A DNA stretch of 40,965 nucleotides from Myxococcales bacterium (GCA_018780435.1 JADMJS010000290.1:1-40965), one strand, 5' to 3'; numbered from the stretch's first letter, positions 25,497 through 36,924 are shown. Translations and numbers: made by a program. The notes: a model not told the origin generated them from the letters alone.

Positions 25497-27515
25497 TCAG
25501 GTGCGGTCCAGGCGCTTCAGGAGGTGCGAGAGCCGAAGCGAGAAGTACTGCGCCATCGGGTTCATCGACTCGGTCTTCTGGAGGTCCGTCAGGAGCTGCT
25601 TGCGCGCCGGGGTGGCGAAGCGCTCGATGTAGACGAAAGCCCATTGACGGAACTGCAGGTACGACGTCGGGCTCGACTCCTTGAAGAGGTCGACGACGAG
25701 CGGGTAGAGCGTGTCGTGGTCGACGCCGTCGATGGATGCGAGCGTGATGACCGCCTTCTCGAGCCCGTAGAAGCGATTCTGAATCGCGAGGAGCGCGTCG
25801 CGCGGGCCCTTCGTGATCTGCTCGTTGAGGGCGCTGCGGTCCTTCTGGATGACTTCCATGCGCTCGATGATGGCGTTGTACTCGACACGGGCCTTCTCGA
25901 AGGCCTCCTGTTGAGCCTTGTCCTTGCTCGCCTTCATCTCTTCGCTCGTCACGATGGGGCGGAGCTCGTCGAGCTTCTTCGACTTCTCCTGGAACTCTTC
26001 CCGGAGCGGCTTGACCTTGTCGCCGTACTCGATGTTCGACTTCTCGACGGCGCCGATGGCGTCGCTGATGGCATTACGGAGGCCCTCGAGCTTGCCCTTC
26101 TCGGCCTCGAGCAGCTTCACGTAACACGCCGGGTCGGCGCCGCAGTTCTTGACGGTCAGGTAGTAGGAGTAAGGAAGCGCGTCTTTGGCCGCGTCGCGAA
26201 GCTCTTGGGTAGCGGCCTTCAGCGCCTCGTCCGTCGGCTCGGTGATGGCGACGGCCTCGTACCGAGGGAGCAGGTCCGGCGTGAGCGCGAGCGTCATGGC
26301 CGTCATGAGGTTGGCCTGATTCAGCACGTTCTTGCGCTGACCGAGGAGGTCGAAGATGTCGAAGAGGGCCGTTCGCGACGCCGTGGTGCCCATGAGCGCG
26401 AGCGCGTTGCCCGTGTGCATGAACTGGTGAACCCACGGCTGCGGGCGGAGCAGGATGTCCTTGGCCTTCGGGATGACGTCGTCGTTCCGAAGGAAGGCGA
26501 GGATGAACGAGCCCATGACCATGCGGTTCGAGTTCGTGTCCGACCAACGCTGCTGCTTTTCGGGGGGAAGCAGCGCGACCTCCGGTGGCATACGATTGCC
26601 AGCGCGGGCCATCGAGTTGATGACCGCCACGGCCGAGTCCTTGTTGCCGACGTCCCAGAGCACTTCGACCAGCTCGGGCCCATCGCGGTGCTGCCAGCGG
26701 GGGATGCCGTAGGTCTCGGCGGTCTGCGTGAGACGGTCGTGTTTGCCGTCGAGCGCCTGGACAAGGGCGGGGCCGGCCTCGGGACCGATGGCGCCGAGCG
26801 CCTCGCGGGCGGCCTGATAGGAGGTCTGGCCCTGCGCGTCGACCATGAAGAGCGCCATGATGAGGCGGTCGATGGCGTCCTTGCGGACCTCGGGCTTCAC
26901 GGCCTTCCAGTCGATCTGCTTCAACTTGTCGGCGGCGAGCTGGTTGACTTGGATGCCTTGGGTCGTGGGATCTTCGCCCACCAGGAAGACGAGCGTCTCC
27001 ACGATCTCCTGCGGCTTCATGAACGCGAGCAGCGTGTTCACGAGGTTCTCGCGTGCCGACGGGTTCGAGTAGGAGCGGATGAGCTCCTCGACGTCCGGCA
27101 CGGCCTCGCGGAGCTGCCACGACTTGACGATCTGGGCGGCGAGCGGGCTCGCTTCGCGGTCCTTCAGCGCGTGGCGGATGACGGGCATGACCTTCGGGCG
27201 CAGCGTCTTGTCGATGTTGCCGAAGCCTTCGAGAGTCTTCGTGATCTCGGTGCGGTAGAGCGCCTTCGGGTAGAACTCGATGAGTGCCGGCGCTTCCGTC
27301 GTGCACTTCATCTTGCCGAGCTTCTCGATGACCGTGCGTTCCTTGTGGGTGATGCCGATGCGCGCGGTCCAATACTCACACGTGTTCGGATCGCCACGCT
27401 CGCATCCCATCGCGGCGGTACTCGCGAGGGCGAGCAACGCCGAACGAGCACCGAACCGGCTGGTGAGTCGCGTGCGGAGCTGCGTCAAGGCGGAGCGGGA
27501 GCGGGTGTTCAGCAT
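25497..27515 (-). CDS. Large lipoprotein with HEAT-like helical repeats and a coiled coil
   Basis: 672 residues from ATG 27515; an extension to 27599 has no supporting start or binding site and crosses the promoter. The leader is basic and long, then LLALASTAAMGC with lipidated Cys38. Residues about 60-400 are mostly helix pairs (VMPVIRHALKDREASPLAAQIVKSW, EALGAIGPEAGPALVQALDG) in the style of HEAT repeats, which make curved protein-binding surfaces. About 470-580 is a charged coiled coil (EKGKLEGLRNAISDAIGAVEK, REEFQEKSKKLDELRP). Two Cys flank the boundary (NCGADPAC). The function is unknown; it is probably a periplasmic scaffold. It is the first gene of the minus-strand series leading to the GH10-like and GT39-like genes. 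Confidence 0.82.
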   Translation of the reverse strand: MLNTRSRSALTQLRTRLTSRFGARSALLALASTAAMGCERGDPNTCEYWTARIGITHKERTVIEKLGKMKCTTEAPALIEFYPKALYRTEITKTLEGFGNIDKTLRPKVMPVIRHALKDREASPLAAQIVKSWQLREAVPDVEELIRSYSNPSARENLVNTLLAFMKPQEIVETLVFLVGEDPTTQGIQVNQLAADKLKQIDWKAVKPEVRKDAIDRLIMALFMVDAQGQTSYQAAREALGAIGPEAGPALVQALDGKHDRLTQTAETYGIPRWQHRDGPELVEVLWDVGNKDSAVAVINSMARAGNRMPPEVALLPPEKQQRWSDTNSNRMVMGSFILAFLRNDDVIPKAKDILLRPQPWVHQFMHTGNALALMGTTASRTALFDIFDLLGQRKNVLNQANLMTAMTLALTPDLLPRYEAVAITEPTDEALKAATQELRDAAKDALPYSYYLTVKNCGADPACYVKLLEAEKGKLEGLRNAISDAIGAVEKSNIEYGDKVKPLREEFQEKSKKLDELRPIVTSEEMKASKDKAQQEAFEKARVEYNAIIERMEVIQKDRSALNEQITKGPRDALLAIQNRFYGLEKAVITLASIDGVDHDTLYPLVVDLFKESSPTSYLQFRQWAFVYIERFATPARKQLLTDLQKTESMNPMAQYFSLRLSHLLKRLDRT

Positions 27516-27569
27516 GAGGAGGTGCCTTGCATGAGAGGTTGACGCGCGCGGCGGGCCGCGAGACGCGCG

Positions 27570-27599
27570 AGTATAGGAGACGGCTTTCCGACTGGTCAA
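27570..27599 (-). promoter_or_regulatory. Sigma-70-like promoter of the HEAT-like lipoprotein gene
   Basis: On the minus strand TTGACC (27599-27594) and TATACT (27575-27570) are 18 bases apart, a close match to the -35 and -10 consensus. The start codon at 27515 lies about 55 bases downstream of the -10 box. This is the best promoter match in the window on this strand. Confidence 0.62.
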
Positions 27600-27677
27600 C
27601 CAACGCGTCGCCGCTTTTGGCGGTTGGCGGACACAGCGCGAGGAGGCAGCACGAAGAGGAGGCCCAGAACAGGAGGC

Positions 27678-29852
<2,175 letters not shown>

Positions 29853-29891
29853 CTCGTTCTAAAGGGGAAAGTGCCGACGGAGTCGAGGCGA

Positions 29892-29916
29892 GGCGGGCAG
29901 GGTGGTCCCGCCCGCC
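29892..29916. terminator. Strong G+C hairpin between the convergent lipoprotein and subtilase-like genes
   Basis: GGCGGGC (29892-29898), a bulged A, GGG (29900-29902), loop TGGT, CCC (29907-29909), GCCCGCC (29910-29916). Ten paired bases lie between two convergent stops (29852 and 29929). No T-run follows on either strand, so it would act as a hairpin-type bidirectional stop or RNA 3' end protector. Confidence 0.6.
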
Positions 29917-29928
29917 CCGGCCTTATCG

Positions 29929-32900
29929 TCAGCGCGTGGCGCGGCGGCGCAGAATGGCGCCGATGGCGAGCAGCATCAGCACGAGGCCGGCGGCCGGTCC
30001 TCGCGTGGTGCTCGGCGCGGCGGTGCACCCGTCGTCGCTGGCGGCGGGCGGCGTCGCGCCGACGTCGTCCGTGGCGCCGTCTTGGGCGTCCGTTGCGTCC
30101 GTGGCCCCGTCGGTCCCGTCGGCGGCGTCGGTGCCGTCGGTCGCGTCTGCGCCGTCGGTCGCGTCCGTGGTGTCGGTGCCATCGACCGCGTCGGTCGCGT
30201 CGACGCCATCGACGGCGTCGGTGGCATCCACGCCGTCTGTGGCGTCCGTGCCGTCGGTCGGCGCCTCGTAGTCGTTATAGAGCGCCACCGGCTCTTCGTA
30301 GTTGTTGGTGTTGTGGAGGTCGTGCCCGAAGGTCTGCCACTCGATGCGCCCCGAGCGCGGGCCGTTCAGCTTCCACGCGAAGGCCCAGCCGTTGCGGGTG
30401 GTGGTGGCGAGGTCGAAGTTACCGTCGTCGTCGATGTCGCCGAAGGTGCCGGCTGCGGTGATCCAGCCGCCCGTGTTCTTCGGGAAGCCGGGGACTTCGC
30501 TGCCATCAAGGTTGAAGGCGCGGACGAGGTAGCCGGCCGACGTGTTGATCACTTCCACGGCGCCATCGCCATCAATGTCGGCGACGACGGGGCTGACGAA
30601 GAACTGCCAGTCGTCCATCACGCGCGGCCACGCGTTCAGGTAGTTGCCGTCGTCCATGCCCCAAATGGAGAGCTGGTGGTCGAAGACGGCGCGCTTCCCG
30701 CCTTCGGCGAAGACCAACGCGAAGTCGAAGCCGGCGGTCCCCTTGGCGAACTCAAGGCCGGGCTGGCCATCGAACTCGAAGAAGATGCCGTGGTTCATGA
30801 GCGTGTAGGCCGGGGTGTCCTGCGAGTTCGACTTCAGGCCGAAGTCGAACTGATTCACCTGGAGGACCGCGCCGTCGCGCTCGAAGGGGCTGCCGTCCGC
30901 GTCCCACATCTGGGGCGCGAAGGCGATGGCGTCGAGGTGGATCTCAAGGCCCGGCTCGTCGTCGAGGTTGGCGAGCGCCGGGTTGGTGGGGCAGCCCGTC
31001 CCGACGACCGGGAGGGTCTCGACGATGAGGCCGGTCAGCGTCACCGGCCAGCCGTCCTTCAAGGCGGCGGTCGTGTCGCTGGTGTCCGGCGCGCCCGTCC
31101 ACTTGAGGAGGTAGCCGCGGCCCTCGTTCTTGCCGTAGACCTCGTTGGTGCAGACGACGATGTCCGGCTGGCCGTCCGCGTCGACGTCGCCGACAGCCGG
31201 CGTGATGATCATGCGCGACTGGCCCTCTTCGATGGGGTCGTGGATGAGCAGCGGCCAGCCTGCCATCGGGGAGCCGTCGTGGTGCCAGACGTAGAGGTAG
31301 CCGTCCATGCCCGCGGCGATGATCTCGAGATCGGTGTCGCCATCGAGATCGTAGAGCGTAGGCGCGCCGAAGAAGCCTTCGTCGATGATGCGGTCGGGGT
31401 TGGTCACGCCCGTGAACTCGGAGCGAACGCGCTGCGGCCAGCCCGGCTGTAGCTCGCCCTTTTGGTCGAACACGAACGCGCCGCCGTCCCACGTCGTCAC
31501 GACGACGAAGAGGCCATCGGCGATGTCACCGGTCAGCGCGCCCACGGCCGGGCCCATCATCGACCACTCGCGGTTCGTCTCTGGATCGACGCCACCGGCT
31601 GGAATGCAGCCCGATTTGTCCTGTCGGAACGCGCAGATCCCCGCGATGTTCGGGCCCGCGACGTTCATCTCGGGGCGCTTCGGGAGCCACGCGGGGAAAC
31701 CCGGCGCGTCGGAGCCGTCGGCCTTCAATGCGTGGACCGCACCGTCAGTGGAGACGAAGATGAACTCTTCACCGCCGTCACCATCGAGATCGACAATCTT
31801 GCCGGAGCCTTCGATGGACGCGCCCATGTTCTTCGGGAAGCCCGGCAGGAGGGTGTCGTCGACGATGAGGTGCACCGTCTTCCGGAACTCGTTGTCGAGC
31901 GTCTCGCCGTTGTACGTGGACTCGACGCGAAGGCGCAGGGTGATCGACCACTGGTGGGGATCTTCGAGCGCCTTCGTATAGTCGATTCGTTTGCTGACTT
32001 CTTTGACGTCCCAGTCCGCGAGCTTGGCCGACGCAGGGCCGCCCACGGCGGTGTTGCCGGTGGTGATCGTCTCCCAACCGTCCACCGGATCCACCCCGAG
32101 TGCATACTCGAGGGTCCACGTGTAGTTGTCGTAGCGCGGCGCCAGACCATCGATGCGGCCGCCGACGCGTCCCGTGATGGCGACCACGTTGCGCTTCAGG
32201 ACGTCGATCGGCTCGAACCAGAGCGGGGCTTCGATGTCGGCCTCCGGCGGGATCTGGTCGTCGAGGACTAGGTCGACCGAGGTGCGTGCGTTGTTGCGGC
32301 CGTAGCCGAAGTGCCAGTCCCAGCCGACGCGGCTCGGGAACTTGGACTTGTCGGTGGCCGACTCTGGGACATGGATGTCGTCGGCGCTCTGGATGAGGAT
32401 GCCGCGGATCTCTTCCGCGCTCAGCGGCGGGTCGAGCGGGACTTTGCGCCCAATCGCAGCCGAGTGGATGAGGCCGACATGGCCGGCCGTGATCCCCGTG
32501 GCCTCCGAGCTGCAGCCGCTGCCGGGCGTCGACAGGATGAGCTGCCCACCGAAGTTCGTGCAGTTATTGAAGTTGAGGAAGGTCGTGGACTTCCCCGCGC
32601 TCGTGCCGTCGTACACGATGGCGTGGACGTAGAGCGTGTGGTTGTTCGTCCCCGGCATGTTGTGGTGGAAGCTGAGCTCGTCCGCCGCGCTCGCGACCAT
32701 CGCCACGTCGTTCCGGTACGCGTATTCGATGGCGGCGACCGCGTAGGGGTTGTTGTTCAGGGAGCCGAGCGCCTCTTGCACCACGTGAGCGCCGGAGTCG
32801 ACCGCGAAGATCGTGCCCGTCGCGAAGTCATTGACGTCGACGACGAACGAGTCCCCGACGCGCACCATCAGGATGGTGCATTCGGGGCAGACGCCGATGT

Positions 32901-33591
32901 CGCCTTTGCCGTCATTGCCTTCGGAGCCGGAATCGCGGGCTTCTCCCGTGCCGTGGCCGAAGCGGGTGTCGTCTTTCGGATTGTTGTCGTTGTCGAAGGC
33001 GTCCCAGCCCGAGATGTCGTCCGTGAAGCCGTTCCCGTCGTCGTCGACACCGTCGGAGCACGTCAGGATGAGGTCCTCGGGGTCGAGGTTCCCATTCTTG
33101 TTGCCTTCGGCGTCCTTCGCCGTGCCCCAAGCGGGATCGACGGCGAGGTAGTCGGCGATGTTGAAGGAGCCCGACCCATCGACGTCCCAGGCGTCCGCGC
33201 CGTCTTTCGGGGTCGGCTTGCAGTTCCCGAGCTCCGCCTTGTTCAGGAAGTGCTTGTTGCGAACGTCCCCGTTGTCCCAGTTGATCCCCGAGTCGAGTAC
33301 CGCGATGACGATGCGCCGATCTCCGGTCGTCCGCTGCCACGCGCGGTCAGCGTGGATACCCGTGCCCATCGCGACTTCGGCCTGTCGGAAGTCCTTGTTC
33401 TTCGCCCAGTTCTCCGGGACGAAGGACCACAGGTTCCACTGCCCGCCCGTGACTTCACCCTTGTCGTTGAACTGGATGTATCCAGGATCATTTGGGTAAG
33501 CGTCGCGTGGGTTCGCTGTTTCGCCATTCGGCCACGACGCGAAAGCGAGGGTAGGGGTGAGCAGGAGAGGCGCGAGTCGACGTAGGAGCAT
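29929..33591 (-). CDS. Subtilase-like / FG-GAP repeat surface protein with MYXO-CTERM tail, catalytic residues altered
   Basis: 1220 residues from ATG 33591 (GAGGT 5 bases upstream). The signal peptide ends AFAS. Residues about 75-400 follow the S8 subtilase order: Asp100 in VIAVLDSGINWDN and His213 in RFGHGTGEARD are present. The oxyanion segment reads VASAADE (Asp304 where AGN is usual), and the GTSxAxPHVAG segment reads EATGITAGHVG, placing Gly366 at the catalytic Ser. The insert at about 136-200 is Asp-rich and probably binds calcium. Residues about 600-1110 hold FG-GAP/VCBS-like strands (DLDGDGGEEFIFVS, DVDADGQPDIVV, DIDGDGAVEVI, DIDDDGNFDLAT), which make a beta-propeller. A 64-residue Asp/Thr linker and a MYXO-CTERM tail (DDGC...LRRRATR) follow. 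It is probably a non-proteolytic surface protein; an active protease is the alternative. Confidence 0.86.
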   Translation of the reverse strand: MLLRRLAPLLLTPTLAFASWPNGETANPRDAYPNDPGYIQFNDKGEVTGGQWNLWSFVPENWAKNKDFRQAEVAMGTGIHADRAWQRTTGDRRIVIAVLDSGINWDNGDVRNKHFLNKAELGNCKPTPKDGADAWDVDGSGSFNIADYLAVDPAWGTAKDAEGNKNGNLDPEDLILTCSDGVDDDGNGFTDDISGWDAFDNDNNPKDDTRFGHGTGEARDSGSEGNDGKGDIGVCPECTILMVRVGDSFVVDVNDFATGTIFAVDSGAHVVQEALGSLNNNPYAVAAIEYAYRNDVAMVASAADELSFHHNMPGTNNHTLYVHAIVYDGTSAGKSTTFLNFNNCTNFGGQLILSTPGSGCSSEATGITAGHVGLIHSAAIGRKVPLDPPLSAEEIRGILIQSADDIHVPESATDKSKFPSRVGWDWHFGYGRNNARTSVDLVLDDQIPPEADIEAPLWFEPIDVLKRNVVAITGRVGGRIDGLAPRYDNYTWTLEYALGVDPVDGWETITTGNTAVGGPASAKLADWDVKEVSKRIDYTKALEDPHQWSITLRLRVESTYNGETLDNEFRKTVHLIVDDTLLPGFPKNMGASIEGSGKIVDLDGDGGEEFIFVSTDGAVHALKADGSDAPGFPAWLPKRPEMNVAGPNIAGICAFRQDKSGCIPAGGVDPETNREWSMMGPAVGALTGDIADGLFVVVTTWDGGAFVFDQKGELQPGWPQRVRSEFTGVTNPDRIIDEGFFGAPTLYDLDGDTDLEIIAAGMDGYLYVWHHDGSPMAGWPLLIHDPIEEGQSRMIITPAVGDVDADGQPDIVVCTNEVYGKNEGRGYLLKWTGAPDTSDTTAALKDGWPVTLTGLIVETLPVVGTGCPTNPALANLDDEPGLEIHLDAIAFAPQMWDADGSPFERDGAVLQVNQFDFGLKSNSQDTPAYTLMNHGIFFEFDGQPGLEFAKGTAGFDFALVFAEGGKRAVFDHQLSIWGMDDGNYLNAWPRVMDDWQFFVSPVVADIDGDGAVEVINTSAGYLVRAFNLDGSEVPGFPKNTGGWITAAGTFGDIDDDGNFDLATTTRNGWAFAWKLNGPRSGRIEWQTFGHDLHNTNNYEEPVALYNDYEAPTDGTDATDGVDATDAVDGVDATDAVDGTDTTDATDGADATDGTDAADGTDGATDATDAQDGATDDVGATPPAASDDGCTAAPSTTRGPAAGLVLMLLAIGAILRRRATR
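30064..30255 (-). repeat. 9-bp-period repeat encoding an Asp-x-x linker
   Basis: Over 192 bases nearly every third codon is Asp (GAC or GAT), giving DGTDATDGVDATDAVDG-type sequence of 64 residues ahead of the MYXO-CTERM helix. The DNA repeats with a 9-base period built from GAC-GCG-ACC-like units. It is probably a wall-spanning spacer and is prone to slippage. Confidence 0.85.
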
Positions 33592-33625
33592 GAGACCTCG
33601 AGGGCGTTGGGAGGCGACGGGGTGA

Positions 33626-33643
33626 CCGCTCACGGATGAGCGG
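33626..33643 (-). promoter_or_regulatory. Leader hairpin of the subtilase-like gene
   Basis: CCGCTCA (33626-33632) and TGAGCGG (33637-33643) are perfect complements around a four-base loop. On the minus-strand RNA the loop reads UCCG, of the stable UNCG class. It lies 35-52 bases ahead of ATG 33591, leaving the ribosome-binding site free. Possible role: mRNA stability. Confidence 0.45.
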
Positions 33644-33715
33644 CGACGGTCGTTCGCAGCGTGGAGCCTAGCCTGAAGTGAGACTCAGTGTCACCCGGCC
33701 TTCCGCGTCGTCGCC

Positions 33716-33743
33716 GCACGCGGTCGTGAAAAGACCGGCGTGC
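33716..33743. promoter_or_regulatory. Long inverted repeat in the divergent region upstream of subtilase-like and phosphoesterase genes
   Basis: GCACGCGGTC (33716-33725) pairs with GACCGGCGTGC (33733-33743) with one bulged base and a 7-base loop GTGAAAA. It sits near the middle of the 266-base divergent gap (33592-33857). The position suits an operator that acts on both genes, or a leader structure. Beyond this and the hairpin at 33626, I see only GTGACA-type bases near 33690 as a possible -35 box for the minus-strand gene. Confidence 0.4.
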
Positions 33744-33857
33744 ACTCACGACGAAATTCCGCCTTGAATTGGGGGATAGAGGCCCGTTCCGTCTCTCGGG
33801 CGGCAGCGAATCTGGAAACAGGACCGCGGGGCATGCGTGCCGCCCGCGAGGAGCACC

Positions 33858-34592
33858 ATGCGCTACGGCATCATCTCGGACATCCACGGCAATCGCGAGG
33901 CGCTCGAGTCTACCCTCGCGGTGCTCTATGGCGCCGGCATCGACCGCCTCGCATGCCTCGGCGACATCGTCGGTTATGGCGCGGACCCGGACGCGTGCGT
34001 CGACATCGTGAGGGAGCACGCCGATCTCTGTGTCATAGGAAACCACGACGCCGCCGCCGTCGGCCGCTACGACATGAACCACGCCAACGCGCTCGCGCAG
34101 CAGGCGCTCCTCTACTCGATGAAGACGCTCTCGAATCGGAACAAAGACTGGCTCGCAGCGCTGCCCTTCGTCATTCGGGAAAACGACACGAGCTTCTGTC
34201 ACGGGGCCCCCGTCGACGTGGAGACATTTGAATACGTCTTCTCGCTCGACAAGGCGGCGATGCTCAGCGACCACGTCGAGGAGCTGTCCCACGTCACCTT
34301 CGTGGGGCACTCGCACCTGACGACGGCCTACCTCGTGACCGAGCGGATGACGCTGCAGCTCGACCAAGCTCCGCGTTTTCAGATTCGCGGTGGGATCAAG
34401 TACGTGTTCAATGCGGGCAGCGTTGGGCAGCCGCGGGATCGGGACCAGCGCGCCTGTTCCATCATCTGGGACACCCAAGAGCGCAGCGTCACCTACATCC
34501 GCGTGGGCTACGACATCGCGGCAGCGGCAGACAAGATCATGGCCGCCAACCTGCCGTCGGCGTTCGCGCGCCGGCTCGAGCTCGGGGTGTGA
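33858..34592 (+). CDS. Calcineurin-like metallophosphoesterase (YfcE/diadenosine tetraphosphatase-like)
   Basis: 244 residues from ATG 33858, with GAGGAG 4 bases upstream. All metal-site motifs are present: SDIHGN (Asp8, His10), CLGDIVGYGADP, VIGNHDAA, FCHGAP and FVGHSHLTTAY, followed by NAGSVGQPRDRD. This is the compact family of two-metal phosphodiesterases related to YfcE and protein phosphatase-like enzymes; substrates include phosphodiesters and sometimes dinucleotides. The specific substrate cannot be told. There is no signal peptide, so it is cytoplasmic. It ends 16 bases from the stop of the convergent EF-G gene. Confidence 0.9.
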   Translation: MRYGIISDIHGNREALESTLAVLYGAGIDRLACLGDIVGYGADPDACVDIVREHADLCVIGNHDAAAVGRYDMNHANALAQQALLYSMKTLSNRNKDWLAALPFVIRENDTSFCHGAPVDVETFEYVFSLDKAAMLSDHVEELSHVTFVGHSHLTTAYLVTERMTLQLDQAPRFQIRGGIKYVFNAGSVGQPRDRDQRACSIIWDTQERSVTYIRVGYDIAAAADKIMAANLPSAFARRLELGV

Positions 34593-34608
34593 GGGGCGCT
34601 GGGGCTAC

Positions 34609-36678
34609 TCAGACCCGATCGTAGCGGGCGAAGCGCATCTGGAAGTTGCCGCGGCCCTGCGTGATGCTTCGGAGCTCGGTCGAGTAGCCAAACATACGCT
34701 GGAGCGGCACGTCGCACTCCACCAGCTTGGCGCCCACGCCGGCGTCCGAGATGTTCTCGACCTGGCCGCGGCGCTGATTGACCGAGCCGATGACCTCCCC
34801 CACGTTCTCGTCCGGTACGGTGACCTCGGCGCGCATGATCGGCTCGAGGTAGGCGGTTCCGGCGCTTTTGGCGGCTTCGCGGACGGCGATGCTGCCTGCG
34901 ATCTTGAACGCGAGAGGCTGCGAGAGGCCGTCGCGCCAGGTCGCGCCGAGGAGCGTGACCACCACGTCGTCCATCGGGAAGCCGCCCAGGGGGCCGGCTT
35001 TGGTGCCTTCGAGCGCACCTTCACGAATGCCAGCCAGCAACGCCGGTGTGATGAAGGCGTCGGTCGCTGCGTTCTCGAAGCGGATCCCTTGGCCGCGTTC
35101 GTTCGGCTCGACGCGCACGCGGACTTCGCCGTGGATCTTGTCCTCGTCGGTATCCCGGAGGAAGAGCCCGGTGGCGTCGGCCGACTTGACCACGGTCTCA
35201 AGTAGGACCACCTGCGGCTTTCCGACGCGCACGTCCACGCCAAACTCGCGCTTGATGCGGTCCGCGAGCACGTCGAGGTGGAGCTCGCCCATGCCTCGAA
35301 TGAGGAGGTCGCCCGTGGACTTGTCTTCCTCCCAGCGGAAGGTTGGATCTTCCTCGCCGAGCTTGCCGAGGGTCTCGAGGAGCTTGTCGCGCTCCCGGAG
35401 CGAGCTGGGCTCGATGGTCTGGCTGATGACGGGCTCGTAGAGGCCGACGGGTTCGAGCAGGATCGGGTGCTTCGGGCTGCAGAGCGTGTCGCCCGTGTAG
35501 GCGTGACGCATCATCACGCCGACGATGTAACCCGCCGTGGCCTTCTCGATCTTGGTGCGCTTGTTCGCATGCATCTCGAAGAGGCGGGCGGGCTTCTCTT
35601 CTTGGCGGCGCGTCGTGTTGAAGACCGGCTCGCCAGCTACGAGGGTGCCCGAGTAGATCCGGACGTAGGCCATGCGGCGCCCGTCCTCCATGATCTGGAC
35701 CTTGTAGGCCAGTGCAGCCAGTGGCGCCTTGTCGTCGGGTGGGCGTGTGATCAGGGTTGGCTCGTCCGTCTTGACCAGACCCTTGGCGTCGAAGACGGGC
35801 AGCGTTCCCGTGATGTCGGGGATGTCGCCCGGTGACGGGAGGTAGTCGACGACCGCGTCGAGGAGCGGCGGGATGCCCTTGTTGTGAAGCGCCGAGCCGC
35901 AGAGGACCGGGACCATGACACCCGCGATGGTGGCTTTTCGGAGCGCGGCGACGAGCGTGTCGACCGGGATCTCCTGCCCGTCGAGGTAGGCTTCGGCGAT
36001 GGCGTCGTCCACGTCGGCGACGCGCTCGAGCATGGCGTCGCGCGCGAGGGTGGCTGCTGCCATGTCGGGGGGCGCGACGGTCGCAAAGTGGGCCGGATCT
36101 TCACTGGACCAGAGGTAGGCCTGCATGCGGACGAGGTCGACCACGCCCTTGAAGCCCGACTCCGCGCCGACGGGGAGCTGAATGGGGACGCAGTGTTTCC
36201 CGAGGCGCTCGTGGATGGAGGCCATAGCGCGCTCGAAGTCGGCGCCGATGCGGTCGAGCTTGTTCACAAAGCAGAGGCGCGGAACCTTGTACTTGTTCGC
36301 TTGACGCCAAACGGTCTCGGTCTGCGACTCGACGCCGTGGACCGCGTCGAAGACAGCGACGGCGCCGTCGAGCACGCGCAGGGAGCGCTCGACTTCGATG
36401 GTGAAGTCGACGTGGCCGGGCGTGTCGATGAGGTGGAACTCCATTCCCTTCCACTGGAACTGCGTAACCGCGGACGTAATGGTGATGCCGCGTTCCTGCT
36501 CCTGGACCATCCAGTCCATGGTCGCTTCGCCGTCGTGCACTTCGCCCATCTTGTGAGTCTTGCCCGTGATGAAGAGCATGCGCTCGCTCACGGTGGTCTT
36601 GCCGGCGTCGATGTGGGCCATGATCCCGATATTGCGGATCTTGCTCAAATACTTCGGGAGCTTGCGTTCGATCGTCAT
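34609..36678 (-). CDS. fusA: Elongation factor G
   Basis: 689 residues from ATG 36678 (GGAG 7 bases upstream); the frame stays open far beyond but that part is antisense to dnaJ. All GTPase motifs are present: AHIDAGKTT (G1), RGITITSA (G2), DTPGHVDF (G3), NKLDR (G4) and CGSALHNKG (G5), then translocase domains II-V ending [11 protein letters not shown]. It catalyses ribosomal translocation on the cytoplasmic ribosome. The gene stands alone, not in the usual str operon with rpsL, rpsG and tuf, so it may be a second paralogue (EF-G2-like); that needs the rest of the genome. Domain IV has GGFPMDDV where AGYPVVDV-like sequence is common. Confidence 0.95.
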   Translation of the reverse strand: MTIERKLPKYLSKIRNIGIMAHIDAGKTTVSERMLFITGKTHKMGEVHDGEATMDWMVQEQERGITITSAVTQFQWKGMEFHLIDTPGHVDFTIEVERSLRVLDGAVAVFDAVHGVESQTETVWRQANKYKVPRLCFVNKLDRIGADFERAMASIHERLGKHCVPIQLPVGAESGFKGVVDLVRMQAYLWSSEDPAHFATVAPPDMAAATLARDAMLERVADVDDAIAEAYLDGQEIPVDTLVAALRKATIAGVMVPVLCGSALHNKGIPPLLDAVVDYLPSPGDIPDITGTLPVFDAKGLVKTDEPTLITRPPDDKAPLAALAYKVQIMEDGRRMAYVRIYSGTLVAGEPVFNTTRRQEEKPARLFEMHANKRTKIEKATAGYIVGVMMRHAYTGDTLCSPKHPILLEPVGLYEPVISQTIEPSSLRERDKLLETLGKLGEEDPTFRWEEDKSTGDLLIRGMGELHLDVLADRIKREFGVDVRVGKPQVVLLETVVKSADATGLFLRDTDEDKIHGEVRVRVEPNERGQGIRFENAATDAFITPALLAGIREGALEGTKAGPLGGFPMDDVVVTLLGATWRDGLSQPLAFKIAGSIAVREAAKSAGTAYLEPIMRAEVTVPDENVGEVIGSVNQRRGQVENISDAGVGAKLVECDVPLQRMFGYSTELRSITQGRGNFQMRFARYDRV

Positions 36679-36869
36679 GACTTTCTCCACATCGCCGATG
36701 CGGGCACTGCTCGGGCGTCCTATCTTGCCCGAACGTCTGCCTGCGGCAGGCGCGGCGCGGGATACCATAGGGCCCCGGGCCTCACAAGACAGACGGTGTG
36801 AGCGGCCGGTGACGGGAGCCCAGTCGGGGCACAGGGCCGCAGACAATGGCGGCAGCCGCCGCTCCAATC

Positions 36870-36898
36870 TTGACCTCTCCCTGAACGGATGCTCTAAG
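36870..36898 (+). promoter_or_regulatory. Sigma-70-like promoter of dnaJ
   Basis: TTGACC (36870-36875) and TCTAAG (36893-36898) are 17 bases apart, matching the -35 consensus in five positions and the -10 in four. The dnaJ ATG is 26 bases past the -10 box, so the leader would be very short. GGAG at about 36907 would be the binding site. No CIRCE-type repeat is visible, so heat-shock control by HrcA is not indicated. Confidence 0.55.
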
Positions 36899-36924
36899 GC
36901 GCCGCTGGAGAGCACGGCGAGACC

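Noticed and set aside
25524..27542. Long plus-strand frame opposite the HEAT-like lipoprotein
   Set aside because: Mirror of a high-G+C gene; no signal, domain or binding site, and the minus-strand product has a lipoprotein signal and a strong promoter.
30064..30255. Possible CRISPR or satellite array
   Set aside because: The period is 9 bases with no spacers, and it codes in frame for a protein linker.
29902..31452. Plus-strand frame of 516 residues opposite the subtilase-like gene
   Set aside because: Composition is that of antisense to Asp-rich coding sequence, and the minus-strand gene has clear domains and a sorting tail.
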